In this document: piece by piece, positions 32,623 to 39,854 of the stretch
How positions within the stretch are numbered: the stretch's first letter is position 1
How the letters are laid out: the number at the start of each line of letters is the position of its first letter
Assembly (NCBI GenBank): GCA_964625905.1
Contig: CAZVBS010000002.1
Location: 1 to 43,995, forward strand
Source of the DNA: JABMNX01 sp964625905
GTDB taxonomy: Bacteria; Patescibacteriota; Minisyncoccia; Phycocordibacterales; JABMNX01
Direction: 5' to 3'
Length of the DNA: 43,995 nt
The notes under the pieces: model-generated
What the model was told of the DNA's origin: nothing
What the model saw: only the letters and a program-made list of their open reading frames with translations
The model's database searches: none
Translations under genes and position numbers: made by a program

Positions 32623-33530
32623 TTAACCTTCGAGCATCTTAACAAGACGCCCGCCATCTTCAGGCCTCAAAAGCCTTTCCCAAAATTCTCCAGGGTTACC
32701 AGACCAATATGGCATGGAAGTGAGTTGTACAGCTTTTGCACCAGAGCCCAAGAAGTCAACAATGTCGTCTCCAGTAATTAAACCACCAACACCAATGACA
32801 TCAACTTCGACGTCAAGATGTTGACGAAATTGCACAACTTGACCCCAAGCAATTGGTTTCAAAGCTGGTCCCGATAGGCCCGCCAAACCATTGTTTGGAT
32901 AGATGTTCCCTGGGCCAGAATATGCGTTGGCAAATGTATTGCACGTAACAACCACATTGATAACGCCTTTATGCTCATTCACAAGAGTTGCAACTTCTTT
33001 GAGTAATCCAGGGTCCGAATATGGTGAGAACTTCACCCATACTGGTAGCGAGTTTGCAATTCGAGCCAACTCACAAAATAGATCGTCCAAAGACTCAATG
33101 TCAAATGACATAATCTTCCCATGTTCAGTGTTTGGACAACCAAAATTCAATTCAAAAGCTGAGATAATACGTTGAAGATTTTTAAAGACGGACACCCCTT
33201 GCAGATAATCTTCAACATTGAATCCAGCGATAGAAATTATAAGAGGGTTATATGCATTCTCTGATGGAAGTTGTTTTTCGACTTCAAAACCTTTGTTTGG
33301 CATCCCGTAAGAGTTTAAACCGAACCCAGCCTTTAAGAACTCCTCCTCTGTTTTAGGGTAAAAAAGTTCTCCTTCGTTACCATCGCGCCCAAGTGGAGTA
33401 AACGACCCCAGAACAACTGGTGCCACAAAAAGCCATTTAGCTTGCTCAAAAGATTTACAAGCCCCTGCTCCGACCATAACTGGAGAGTGAGGGAAACTAA
33501 CCCCACCAGCGTTGTTATAGCTAAAGTCAT
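32623..33530 (-). CDS. pyrD: Dihydroorotate dehydrogenase, class 1-like, with probable N-terminal frameshift
   Basis: FMN enzyme oxidising dihydroorotate to orotate. Landmarks: GFGLNSYGMPNKG, FELNFGCPNTEHGK with the likely catalytic Cys, WVKFSPYSD, VVTCNTFAN, IGVGGLITGDD and the C-terminal FMN phosphate site GAKAVQLTSMPYW. The open frame reaches a TTG at 33564, but a good Shine-Dalgarno (GAGG, 8 bases) precedes ATG 33530 in the next frame. Adding one G to the run at 33501-33504 joins it as MTLAITTLVGVSFPHSPVM, the expected N-terminus. So the start is 33530 with a one-base loss. Pairs with pyrC downstream. Confidence 0.85.
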
Positions 33531-33640
33531 GAGATTTTCCTCTTCTTTCTATATCAAAGGACAAATTAGTTTTTAAGCATATCTAGTCAAGAACTATACA
33601 TTTACTAAAATTATATAGCAACTAATCCTACTAATATGTC

Positions 33641-33680
33641 AAAAATTAAACGGCTGGGGTACCCCAGCCGTTTAATTTTT
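33641..33680. repeat. Perfect 40-bp palindrome upstream of pyrD
   Basis: Arm AAAAATTAAACGGCTGGGGT followed at once by its exact complement, T-rich on both strands. Longest member of the palindrome family; probable bidirectional terminator for the 33752 gene. Confidence 0.85.
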
Positions 33681-33696
33681 TGTATTTTAATCTCTC

Positions 33697-33740
33697 CTTG
33701 GTTACTCTTGGAAATGGAGTGTCCGTGAAGTGAATCTGAG
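33697..33740. repeat. 44-nt motif, copy 1 (TCCGTGAAGTGAAT)
   Basis: CTTGGTT...GGAAA...GTCCGTGAAGTGAATCTGAG, near-identical to 35291-35335. Both follow a palindrome by 16-25 bases and precede a minus-strand gene 3' end. Confidence 0.6.
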
Positions 33741-33751
33741 ATTCAACTCTT

Positions 33752-33955
33752 TTATAAAAGTCCTTCAAGTGAACTAGTATATGTATTTATGAATGACGGA
33801 ATTGCAAAAATAAGTCCTATAACAGGAAGTGCGACTGCAACAACTGTAACCCAAATAATGACAAGAAAATATTTGCGTATTTTTTCTACTGAAGTAAAAA
33901 TCGCATTTAGTTTTTCGTCCTGTTCTTCTAATTTATTTTGTATGTCTTGTTCCAT
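33752..33955 (-). CDS. Small coiled-coil membrane protein
   Basis: Sixty-seven residues from the ATG at 33955: an N-terminal heptad-like helix (MEQDIQNKLEEQDEKLNAIF), then a long hydrophobic stretch (about 29-57). The frame is open back to 34000 but no start signal supports that. Small proteins with this layout are common in Parcubacteria; the function is unknown to me. Confidence 0.65.
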   Translation of the reverse strand: MEQDIQNKLEEQDEKLNAIFTSVEKIRKYFLVIIWVTVVAVALPVIGLIFAIPSFINTYTSSLEGLL

Positions 33956-33983
33956 ATCAAGTATTTTATCATACTTTACTGAC

Positions 33984-34037
33984 TGTCCGTGACGACGCAA
34001 GTTTGCGGTCTCCGGACATGATATTTTGCGAAATATC
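33984..34037. repeat. Two adjacent complex hairpins
   Basis: 33984-34018 folds as TGTCCG-GAC-CGCAA / TTGCG-GTC-CGGACA, a nested stem with small bulges. 34020-34037 is GATATTT-TGCG-AAATATC. Possibly a terminator or RNA element of the VOC gene's 3' region. Confidence 0.6.
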
Positions 34038-34066
34038 AGACACTGTGGCCGATTTTTCGTTGAAAT

Positions 34067-34408
34067 CTATTTTTCTGACCAGATAGCCATCTCATTACCA
34101 CCTGGATCGGTAAAATGAAAACGCCTACCGCCAGGAAACAAAAAAATATCTTTAGAAATAGTCCCACCGCCTCCTATGACATCTCTTTTTGCTGACTCTA
34201 GTTTTGTGTTGTAAATGACTATCAACGTTCCTCTTTGAGTAACTTCCTTAACTTTTCCAAAACATCCTTCGACGCCACTATTTGCAAAAGCAGTGTAATC
34301 CTTACCGTAGTCGGTAAATGTCCACCCAAAGACCGTAGAGTAAAATTGTTTTTTCTTTTCTAGGTCTATAGCGTATAGTTCTATGTATTGGATATGATTA
34401 TCTTTCAT
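34067..34408 (-). CDS. VOC superfamily (glyoxalase-like) protein
   Basis: 113 residues with a single pair of beta-alpha-beta-beta-beta modules: YIELYAIDLEKKKQFYSTVFGWTFTDYGKDYTAFA and the C-terminal FPGGRRFHFTDPGGNEMAIWSE. The typical metal-binding His/Glu pattern is partly present (the final Glu in the NEMAIW strand). Enzymes of this class include isomerases, dioxygenases and resistance proteins; the substrate cannot be inferred. Single gene, no operon partner. Confidence 0.85.
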   Translation of the reverse strand: MKDNHIQYIELYAIDLEKKKQFYSTVFGWTFTDYGKDYTAFANSGVEGCFGKVKEVTQRGTLIVIYNTKLESAKRDVIGGGGTISKDIFLFPGGRRFHFTDPGGNEMAIWSEK

Positions 34409-34591
34409 AACTTTATTTTAACAAGTTATTATTACTATACAATGTTGGGAATAAAATTTTAATAAAATATCATAATAAACTTATGACTTTAAGTTAAAAT
34501 CAACACATTTAGATGTTTATTAATGAAAAAATAAGTATACTTATTTACAATAATATAAATTACTAGATATATAGTGACTTAACTTAAATAT

Positions 34592-35017
34592 ATGGATACA
34601 AAATTTGAATGGACACAAAAAATGTCCGTGACTGATAACACAATAGATGAGCAGCATAAACAATTATTAAATCAGCTTAATGTACTACTCGAAGCAACTA
34701 TTGAAAGAAAAAATAAGGAAACCATAGATGAGACCGTTGTTTTTTTGAGTAAATATATAGAAGATCATTTAAAGTATGAAGAAGAATATCTAGCTAAACA
34801 CAAATACCCTAATTTAGAGGAGCATAAAGAAGCCCACCATTATTTCGAAAAAAAATATGAGGAATTTAAAAAGAAAATAAAAGAAACTGGACCTAGTGAT
34901 AGTATGCTACTAGAAGTTGAATCATTTCTAGGTAAATGGTGGATTGAACACATTGAACATGAAGATAAAAAATACGCAGATTTCATCGAAAACAATGAAT
35001 TTCCTAATAGTATGTAG
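34592..35017 (+). CDS. Bacteriohemerythrin
   Basis: Four-helix oxygen-binding protein, 141 residues with no extra domain. Diiron ligands are in place: His22 in TIDEQHKQL, the HLKYEEEYL His and Glu, EHKEAHHYF, and the C-terminal WWIEHIEHEDKKYADFI with His and Asp. Soluble, cytoplasmic. It may buffer oxygen or deliver it to an oxidase. Monocistronic with a palindromic terminator 26 bases downstream. Confidence 0.95.
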   Translation: MDTKFEWTQKMSVTDNTIDEQHKQLLNQLNVLLEATIERKNKETIDETVVFLSKYIEDHLKYEEEYLAKHKYPNLEEHKEAHHYFEKKYEEFKKKIKETGPSDSMLLEVESFLGKWWIEHIEHEDKKYADFIENNEFPNSM

Positions 35018-35042
35018 TTCTACATACTACAATCATCCTTTT

Positions 35043-35076
35043 AAATAAACAGCCAGAGTACTCTGGCTGTTTATTT
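35043..35076. terminator. Perfect 34-bp palindrome after hemerythrin
   Basis: AAATAAACAGCCAGAGT followed by its exact complement; same family as 3251 and 30138. Confidence 0.85.
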
Positions 35077-35146
35077 GTGTATTTGATTCCCGCTTATAAC
35101 TGACCGGCACGAGCTAAGACCGTAGTCCACCAAGCCCAGTAGAACT

Positions 35147-35222
35147 ATTTTCAATGATTTTATTCTAGCATTTCGACACTTTTCGTGCGAAAAAGCCAAT
35201 CTATATTTAAATCATTGAAAAT
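35147..35222. repeat. 76-nt inverted repeat with nested inner hairpin
   Basis: Outer 14-base arms ATTTTCAATGATTT and AAATCATTGAAAAT. The interior folds further as TTTCG-a-CAC / GTG-CGAAA. It has the shape of a small palindromic transposable element remnant or a small RNA. Confidence 0.6.
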
Positions 35223-35229
35223 ATACCCA

Positions 35230-35265
35230 AAATTAAACAGCTGGAGTACCCCAGCTGTTTAATTT
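35230..35265. terminator. 36-nt palindrome (AGCTGGAGTACCCCAGCT core)
   Basis: AAATTAAACAGCTGGAGT with its near-exact complement (one G-T pair). Same family; lies on the 3' side of tRNA-Gln on the minus strand. Confidence 0.8.
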
Positions 35266-35290
35266 ATTACCTCAACCTCCCATCCATCTT

Positions 35291-35335
35291 CTTGGTTGCC
35301 CCAGGGAAAAAGACAATCCGTGAAGTGAATTTCAG
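35291..35335. repeat. 45-nt motif, copy 2 (TCCGTGAAGTGAAT)
   Basis: Nearly identical to 33697-33740; abuts the 3' end of tRNA-Gln. Confidence 0.6.
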
Positions 35336-35406
35336 CTGCCGGACTAGGACTCGAACCTAGATATCCACGACCAAAACGTGACGTCCTACCATTAGACGAT
35401 CCGGCA
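35336..35406 (-). tRNA. tRNA-Gln (anticodon UUG)
   Basis: 71-nt cloverleaf: acceptor TGCCGGA/TCCGGCA, anticodon stem TCACG/CGTGG with loop TTTTGGT, and T arm TAGGTTCGAGTCCTA. Discriminator G; CCA not encoded. Confidence 0.95.
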
Positions 35407-35443
35407 ATTATTCTATTGTTCTTCGCTTCGTTAACGTATTACT

Positions 35444-35498
35444 ATTAGACCTGCCCGCCATCGGTTGCGACCTCAGTCGCTGGCTGGCAGGCGATCCG
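35444..35498. repeat. Split copy of a tRNA-Gln fragment around a nested hairpin
   Basis: ATTAGAC (35444-35450) and GATCCG (35493-35498) are contiguous inside tRNA-Gln but here flank a 42-base insert. The insert region folds as CCTGCC-GCCA-GCGAC / GTCGC-TGGC-GGCAGG. Confidence 0.5.
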
Positions 35499-35569
35499 AT
35501 AATGTATTATATTATAACAAAAAATACCTCACTATATTGCATTAATTAATTCTTAATATCAAGCAAGAA

Positions 35570-35597
35570 GGCATTCGAAGTAAATTCTTCGAATGCC
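35570..35597 (-). terminator. Terminator after the 152-aa gene
   Basis: Eleven-base stem GGCATTCGAAG/CTTCGAATGCC with a 6-base loop, 8 bases past the stop codon. Confidence 0.8.
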
Positions 35598-35604
35598 TAC
35601 GCAT

Positions 35605-36048
35605 TTAATGCACAGCTTGGGACCTATGAAAATGTAATGGTTTGTCCCTAGCGTAGTCAATCACCTTTAGTAATTTACCACAAACAAAGTAGAGATCTTT
35701 TATAATTTGTTGGATTTTTACAAGATTCACTTCTTTCTCTGACGATATTTTTATAAACCCTACCAAATGACTCCTTACTTGTTTATATATCAAAACCTTA
35801 TATTTATCAAATCTTTCGTCTGCTCCAGAGTTGCCCTCAAGAAACATAACGATTTGATCTGTAAAGATTGCATATCCTCTTATTTTCAGTAAAAAGGAAT
35901 CTTTACTAGCTTCTATAGCAGTAAGATAATACTTATGTTGTCTTTCTTTTATAGTATTAATAAGAGAATTATCAAGCGCTCTATCACCACGTTTTACAGA
36001 CCTGATTGATTCTATTATCTCCATGTCAGTAGGATTAATATTTGTCAT
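35605..36048 (-). CDS. Hypothetical protein, 147 aa
   Basis: Not recognised. Mostly helical, charged and soluble, one Cys near the C-terminus, and a His-rich end (KPLHFHRSQAVH). A GGAGG Shine-Dalgarno, 5 bases before the ATG at 36048, fixes the start inside an open frame that reaches back to a GTG at 36063. Signals and composition group it with the other Shine-Dalgarno-led unknown genes. It lies downstream of dnaX on the same strand but across a 76-base gap, and has its own terminator. Confidence 0.6.
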   Translation of the reverse strand: MTNINPTDMEIIESIRSVKRGDRALDNSLINTIKERQHKYYLTAIEASKDSFLLKIRGYAIFTDQIVMFLEGNSGADERFDKYKVLIYKQVRSHLVGFIKISSEKEVNLVKIQQIIKDLYFVCGKLLKVIDYARDKPLHFHRSQAVH

Positions 36049-36124
36049 CTCTACCTCCATCACTTAAAATAAATATCTAAAAACATCATATCTGATTATC
36101 TATCAGCGCGCAAGAAAATCATTT

Positions 36125-37183
36125 TTATTCCTTAGAAAGTTTTACCAGAGCAAGTTCAATTGGAAGCTGTGGAATATATGAGCGTGCAATTCCATCATAC
36201 GCTCCTAGAAGTTCATATAACACGTTTGAATTAATATTAGAATCTTTGTTCTCACTTAATTCTTTAAGGAAATCAAAATCTTCTTTTGCAAACTGCTCTT
36301 TAAAACCTCCTTCCATTTCTTTTGCGTATTTAAGGAGCAAGACCACACGTATTTTATGAAGCACTAACTTCATAAACGTCTTCATATCAAGATTCTGTGC
36401 CACAACGTCTCCAACTATTTCAAGGGATGTTTCAAGCTTCTTCTCTGCAATAGCTTTAATAAAGTTATTTACAAGCTGGCCTTTTGGCGCTCCTGTAACC
36501 AGTTCAACTTCTTCAATACTTACCTTCTTGTCTTTTGAAGAAGAGAGTATCTTTTGTAAAACTCCAAGCGCATCACGAAATGAACCTTCTGCAAGCATTG
36601 CTATCAAATCTGCTGAAGCTGTCTCTAGAGAGAATTTTTCTTTCTTTGCAATATCCGTTATCATATCCCCCAAAATCTGTCTGCTTGGTTTTTTAAATGT
36701 AAAACTCTGACACCTAGATACTATGGTGTCTGGCAACTTCTCTTGTTCGGTAGTAGCGAGCATAAACACTACATGTTTTGGTGGCTCTTCAAGTGTCTTT
36801 AGAAGTGCATTAAATGCTTCTTTAGTAAGCATGTGAACTTCATCGATTATGTAAACTTTATATGGAGACTCAAACGGAAGCGTGTGTACTGATTCACGAA
36901 GTGCTCGTATGTCATCTATACCACGGTTAGAAGCTGCGTCTATTTCATACATATCATTCTGTGATGCGCCAATCGCTCGCGCTAAGATGCGCGCAATACT
37001 TGTCTTTCCTGTACCACGAGAACCAGAGAAAAGATATGCATGAGATATATTTCCTTGCTCTATCGCACCCTCAAGAACAGAGACGATATGTTCTTGACCG
37101 AGCACATCCTTAAATCCTTCTGGGCGATATTTCCTATAGAGTGCCGTGTGTCTATTAGGATTAGTGTTAGAATCTGCTGACAT
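36125..37183 (-). CDS. dnaX: DNA polymerase III gamma/tau-like clamp-loader ATPase, no zinc module
   Basis: Clamp-loader motor: loads the sliding clamp for replication. AAA+ motifs are clear: GSRGTGKTSIARILARAI (about residue 50), IIDEVHMLTKEAFNALLKTLEEPP, and the sensor ATTEQEKLPDTIVSRCQSF with the SRC arginine finger. Between ARAIGA and MYEIDAASN, where other DnaX proteins carry a four-Cys zinc module, only six residues are left, so the module is absent. The tau-type C-terminal polymerase-binding domain is also absent; the protein ends after domain III (352 residues). A TATAAT ends 6 bases before the ATG, so it is leaderless. Confidence 0.95.
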   Translation of the reverse strand: MSADSNTNPNRHTALYRKYRPEGFKDVLGQEHIVSVLEGAIEQGNISHAYLFSGSRGTGKTSIARILARAIGASQNDMYEIDAASNRGIDDIRALRESVHTLPFESPYKVYIIDEVHMLTKEAFNALLKTLEEPPKHVVFMLATTEQEKLPDTIVSRCQSFTFKKPSRQILGDMITDIAKKEKFSLETASADLIAMLAEGSFRDALGVLQKILSSSKDKKVSIEEVELVTGAPKGQLVNNFIKAIAEKKLETSLEIVGDVVAQNLDMKTFMKLVLHKIRVVLLLKYAKEMEGGFKEQFAKEDFDFLKELSENKDSNINSNVLYELLGAYDGIARSYIPQLPIELALVKLSKE

Positions 37184-37189
37184 AAAAAG

Positions 37190-37195
37190 ATTATA
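37190..37195 (-). promoter_or_regulatory. -10 element of dnaX, leaderless spacing
   Basis: TATAAT on the minus strand, 6 bases before the dnaX ATG. No convincing -35 identified. Confidence 0.6.
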
Positions 37196-37221
37196 CCACC
37201 CTAAGCTAATAATTTGAAAAC

Positions 37222-37254
37222 AAAAAAGCCGCCGAGCGTATCACGCACAACGAC
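37222..37254 (-). terminator. Terminator after the 94-aa gene
   Basis: GTCGTTGTGCGT/ACGCTCGGCGGC stem (three G-T pairs, one mismatch) with GAT loop and a six-T tail. Confidence 0.75.
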
Positions 37255-37265
37255 TTCTGTTGAGG

Positions 37266-37550
37266 TTATGCTGTTACAGCGAGACCTCCTTTAAACTCTA
37301 ATGAAACAGACGAAGTCTTTTTCATCCATTCCTTCCAATAGCTTGAGATGTTTATAGAATCTATAAACAAAAAAGCGTCCAAAAACAACTCAAGTAATTG
37401 ACCAGATACTGTTCTGATCTTGATTAATGGTAATATTCCATCCCTTTCAGTTACTCCAATTACCTCAACTGGCATCCCAACGTCTTGCTTGTTTGTAAAC
37501 GTTAGGTCTGCAAAAAAATTTTTAACTAATACATCACTTCCCTCAGTCAT
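37266..37550 (-). CDS. Hypothetical protein, 94 aa
   Basis: Not recognised. Likely all-beta fold with alternating strands (VEVIGVTERDGILPLIKIRTVSGQLLELFLDAFLFID) and a short WKEWMKK helix. No membrane segment, no Cys. A Shine-Dalgarno AAGGA lies upstream of the ATG. It sits between dus and dnaX on the same strand but has its own terminator. Signals match the other Shine-Dalgarno-led unknown genes. Confidence 0.55.
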   Translation of the reverse strand: MTEGSDVLVKNFFADLTFTNKQDVGMPVEVIGVTERDGILPLIKIRTVSGQLLELFLDAFLFIDSINISSYWKEWMKKTSSVSLEFKGGLAVTA

Positions 37551-37620
37551 TCTTTGCTTCTTCCTTTAGTTTTTTTAGTGGACAATTCCAAAAATATTTT
37601 AACAGGTAGACTGACATAAG

Positions 37621-38622
37621 TCAAACTTTTAGATATTTAGAAACTGCACTCTCAACCTCTAATCCGTCTTTTGAATCCATAAGTTTTATACGAAGTTCCT
37701 TTGCTCCATCCCACCCGTTTACATACGCTTTATAATGCTTCTTCATTACATTAAAACTTTTAACATTTCCTAAGAGTTCTTCATATAATTTTGTGTGTTC
37801 AACCATAACCAGTAGACGCTCTTCTATAGAAACTTCTTTCTTATTTTTATCAAAAAGCCACGGATTACCAAAAATCGCTCTCCCGAGCATCACGCCTTCA
37901 CACCCTGTTTCGTCTACTTTCTTCTGAGCATCCTCTAAATCAGTAACATCTCCGTTGCCTAATATAAATGTATTGCTCTTTAGCTCATCACGCAACTCAA
38001 CTGCTCTCTTTATCTGACTCCAGTCGGCAGGAGTCTTAGACATCTCTTTTCGTGTTCGTGCGTGTACTGTTACCGCGACAGGTTTTGCTTCAAGAAGTAT
38101 AGGAAGCCATTCTTCTAGAATATTTGTATTGTAACCAATACGTGTTTTTACGGAGACAGGTATGTACATGCCTCCATCTTTCACACCATCACTCACACCA
38201 TCTTTTGCAGACTGTATTAATTCTTGCGCTAATTCTGGAGATTTTATAAGTGACGCTCCTGCTCCTTGTTTTTCAATACTTCTATCTGGACATCCCATGT
38301 TTATATCAAATCCATCAAATCCACACTCTACTGCGTACTTTGCGGCTTTTCTCATCATGTCTGGTTTTGAAGAAAAGAACTGTACAACTATCGGACGCTC
38401 TTCCTCGGAATACTCCATATCTCTTTTTATCTTTTTTTGTCCTTTTTCATCTGCTAGGAACAATCCATCAGCTGAAATAAATTCAGTCCACATAACGTCT
38501 GGCTTACCGTACTTTGCTATAACACGCCTAAAAGCTACATCAGTGACATCCGCCATTGGTGCTAATACAAAGAAAGGTTTATTTAATTTTCCCCAAAATC
38601 CTAATTCGTCCTCTTTCAGCAT
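37621..38622 (-). CDS. dus: tRNA-dihydrouridine synthase
   Basis: FMN enzyme reducing uridines in tRNA D-loops. Markers: LAPMADVTDVAFRRVIAKYG at the N-terminus, FDINMGCPDRSIEKQGAGASLI with the catalytic Cys, VKTRIGYNT, VTVHARTR, LGNGDVTD and GVMLGRAIFGNPWLF. Full length at 333 residues. The frame opens at 38649, but a TATATT hexamer 7 bases before the ATG at 38622 and the protein family both favour that start. Divergent from the 38695 gene. Confidence 0.93.
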   Translation of the reverse strand: MLKEDELGFWGKLNKPFFVLAPMADVTDVAFRRVIAKYGKPDVMWTEFISADGLFLADEKGQKKIKRDMEYSEEERPIVVQFFSSKPDMMRKAAKYAVECGFDGFDINMGCPDRSIEKQGAGASLIKSPELAQELIQSAKDGVSDGVKDGGMYIPVSVKTRIGYNTNILEEWLPILLEAKPVAVTVHARTRKEMSKTPADWSQIKRAVELRDELKSNTFILGNGDVTDLEDAQKKVDETGCEGVMLGRAIFGNPWLFDKNKKEVSIEERLLVMVEHTKLYEELLGNVKSFNVMKKHYKAYVNGWDGAKELRIKLMDSKDGLEVESAVSKYLKV

Positions 38623-38694
38623 GTTGACAAATATACCACACCATGACATATATACTACTAGATTGAAATAGTTTGTATGAAATAGAGGCTTAGT

Positions 38695-38952
38695 ATGTCC
38701 ACTTTTAAGAATCTTGTTAAAGAAGTAGAAAGTCGAGGAAATGAGATAGACAGACTTATTGGTGTACTTTCAAAAAATGACCTAAACACATCATCAATAG
38801 AGTACACGAAACTCGTTATTTTACTTCTACTCAACGATGCACACAGATACCATGGTCAAATTTATGCTTTGGTAAAAAAATTGCCCAAAAAAGACGTTAA
38901 TGAATGGGTTGAAGAATTTATTCCTTCTATGTTTTATAAAGTAAAACAATAA
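38695..38952 (+). CDS. Hypothetical helical protein, 85 aa
   Basis: Not recognised. Helical and soluble, with a Leu-rich middle (TKLVILLLLNDAHRYHGQIYALVKK) and no Cys. A purine-rich AGAGGC precedes the start. Divergent from dus and convergent with the FtsQ-like gene; a shared bidirectional terminator closes it. Confidence 0.6.
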   Translation: MSTFKNLVKEVESRGNEIDRLIGVLSKNDLNTSSIEYTKLVILLLLNDAHRYHGQIYALVKKLPKKDVNEWVEEFIPSMFYKVKQ

Positions 38953-38977
38953 CCAACCGTCAAAAGAATTATAAAAA

Positions 38978-39002
38978 AACGACCGCACTTCTAGCGGTCG
39001 TT
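38978..39002. terminator. Bidirectional terminator
   Basis: AACGACCGC/GCGGTCGTT with a 7-base loop and T runs on both strands, between the convergent 38695 gene and the FtsQ-like gene. Confidence 0.9.
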
Positions 39003-39014
39003 ATTTTTTATACT

Positions 39015-39851
39015 TTACTTCAACTTAAAATATACCTTATTTCCAAAACGTAAATCTATATATTCTATATCTTCCATATTCTTTTCTTTAAATGTCTCCG
39101 ACTCAAGAATAACAGTAAGGTTGTCGAGTACTTCTGACGAACTTTGTTCTCTTGTGAAAAGGATTTTACTTTCACCTTCTAAGTAAAGCTCCATGTCTGA
39201 AATACCGACTGTATGTAGTTCAATAGGCTCAATCTTTAATTTTTTAACAGAATTAATAAGTGTGTTTATCTTATTGAACTCGTTATCCACTTTTAGATAA
39301 TATTTTCCTATATAATCTGGACCTATTAAATCTCCATAAAAACGCATAAATACATTACCTGTAAAATTTGGAGCTTTTGAAAAAACAAATCCTTCTTTAT
39401 TAATAAAATAACAATTATCTATCGCCCCACTGTTCTCACTAGTACACCACGTAGCATATGGCTTATGTTCTTCTATCTCCATAGATATTGTATGGAAATT
39501 AGTACGAACAATATCAACTGATTTAATTTGCTTAAATGTTATTAATATTAAATCTTTTATTTCTTCTTCAGGGAAAATGATGCTATTTGTACGTGAAAAT
39601 AAAAAGAAATATCTTTCATCTATAAATACAGTTTCTGTAATTTTTTTAATTTTTGAATCAGAGATAACATTATTTCCATTTACAATAATGTTAGTTATTT
39701 GTAGATATGGTCTATGTGACAACCAAGATCCTAAACCTACAAGTAGTATAATCAAAGCAACACCTATACTAAGCTTAAAGAAAAATATCTTACGCTTACG
39801 TTTAGCAAGCCTTTCTGGTCGTGCTACTTTACGTCGCCTAAACAATCTCAT
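39015..39851 (-). CDS. ftsQ: FtsQ-like cell division protein with POTRA domain
   Basis: A short basic cytoplasmic tail (RRRKVARPERLAKRKRK), one transmembrane helix (about 25-43), then a POTRA domain starting LQITNIIVNGNNVISDSKIKKI, and a beta domain. This matches FtsQ/DivIB, which bridges early and late division proteins. The beta domain holds two Cys (TWCTSE, DNCYF) that could pair. It starts 3 bases after serS ends and is probably co-transcribed. The family is divergent, so the gene name is tentative. Confidence 0.8.
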   Translation of the reverse strand: MRLFRRRKVARPERLAKRKRKIFFFKLSIGVALIILLVGLGSWLSHRPYLQITNIIVNGNNVISDSKIKKITETVFIDERYFFLFSRTNSIIFPEEEIKDLILITFKQIKSVDIVRTNFHTISMEIEEHKPYATWCTSENSGAIDNCYFINKEGFVFSKAPNFTGNVFMRFYGDLIGPDYIGKYYLKVDNEFNKINTLINSVKKLKIEPIELHTVGISDMELYLEGESKILFTREQSSSEVLDNLTVILESETFKEKNMEDIEYIDLRFGNKVYFKLK

Positions 39852-39854
39852 ATA

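Larger units (their letters stand above)
35077..35604. other. Gene-poor stretch with tRNA and palindromes
   Basis: Apart from tRNA-Gln no gene is seen. The stretch holds a 76-nt inverted repeat, a 36-nt palindrome, the second copy of the 44-nt motif, a split tRNA-like fragment with an internal hairpin, and a terminator, each listed separately. Confidence 0.7.
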
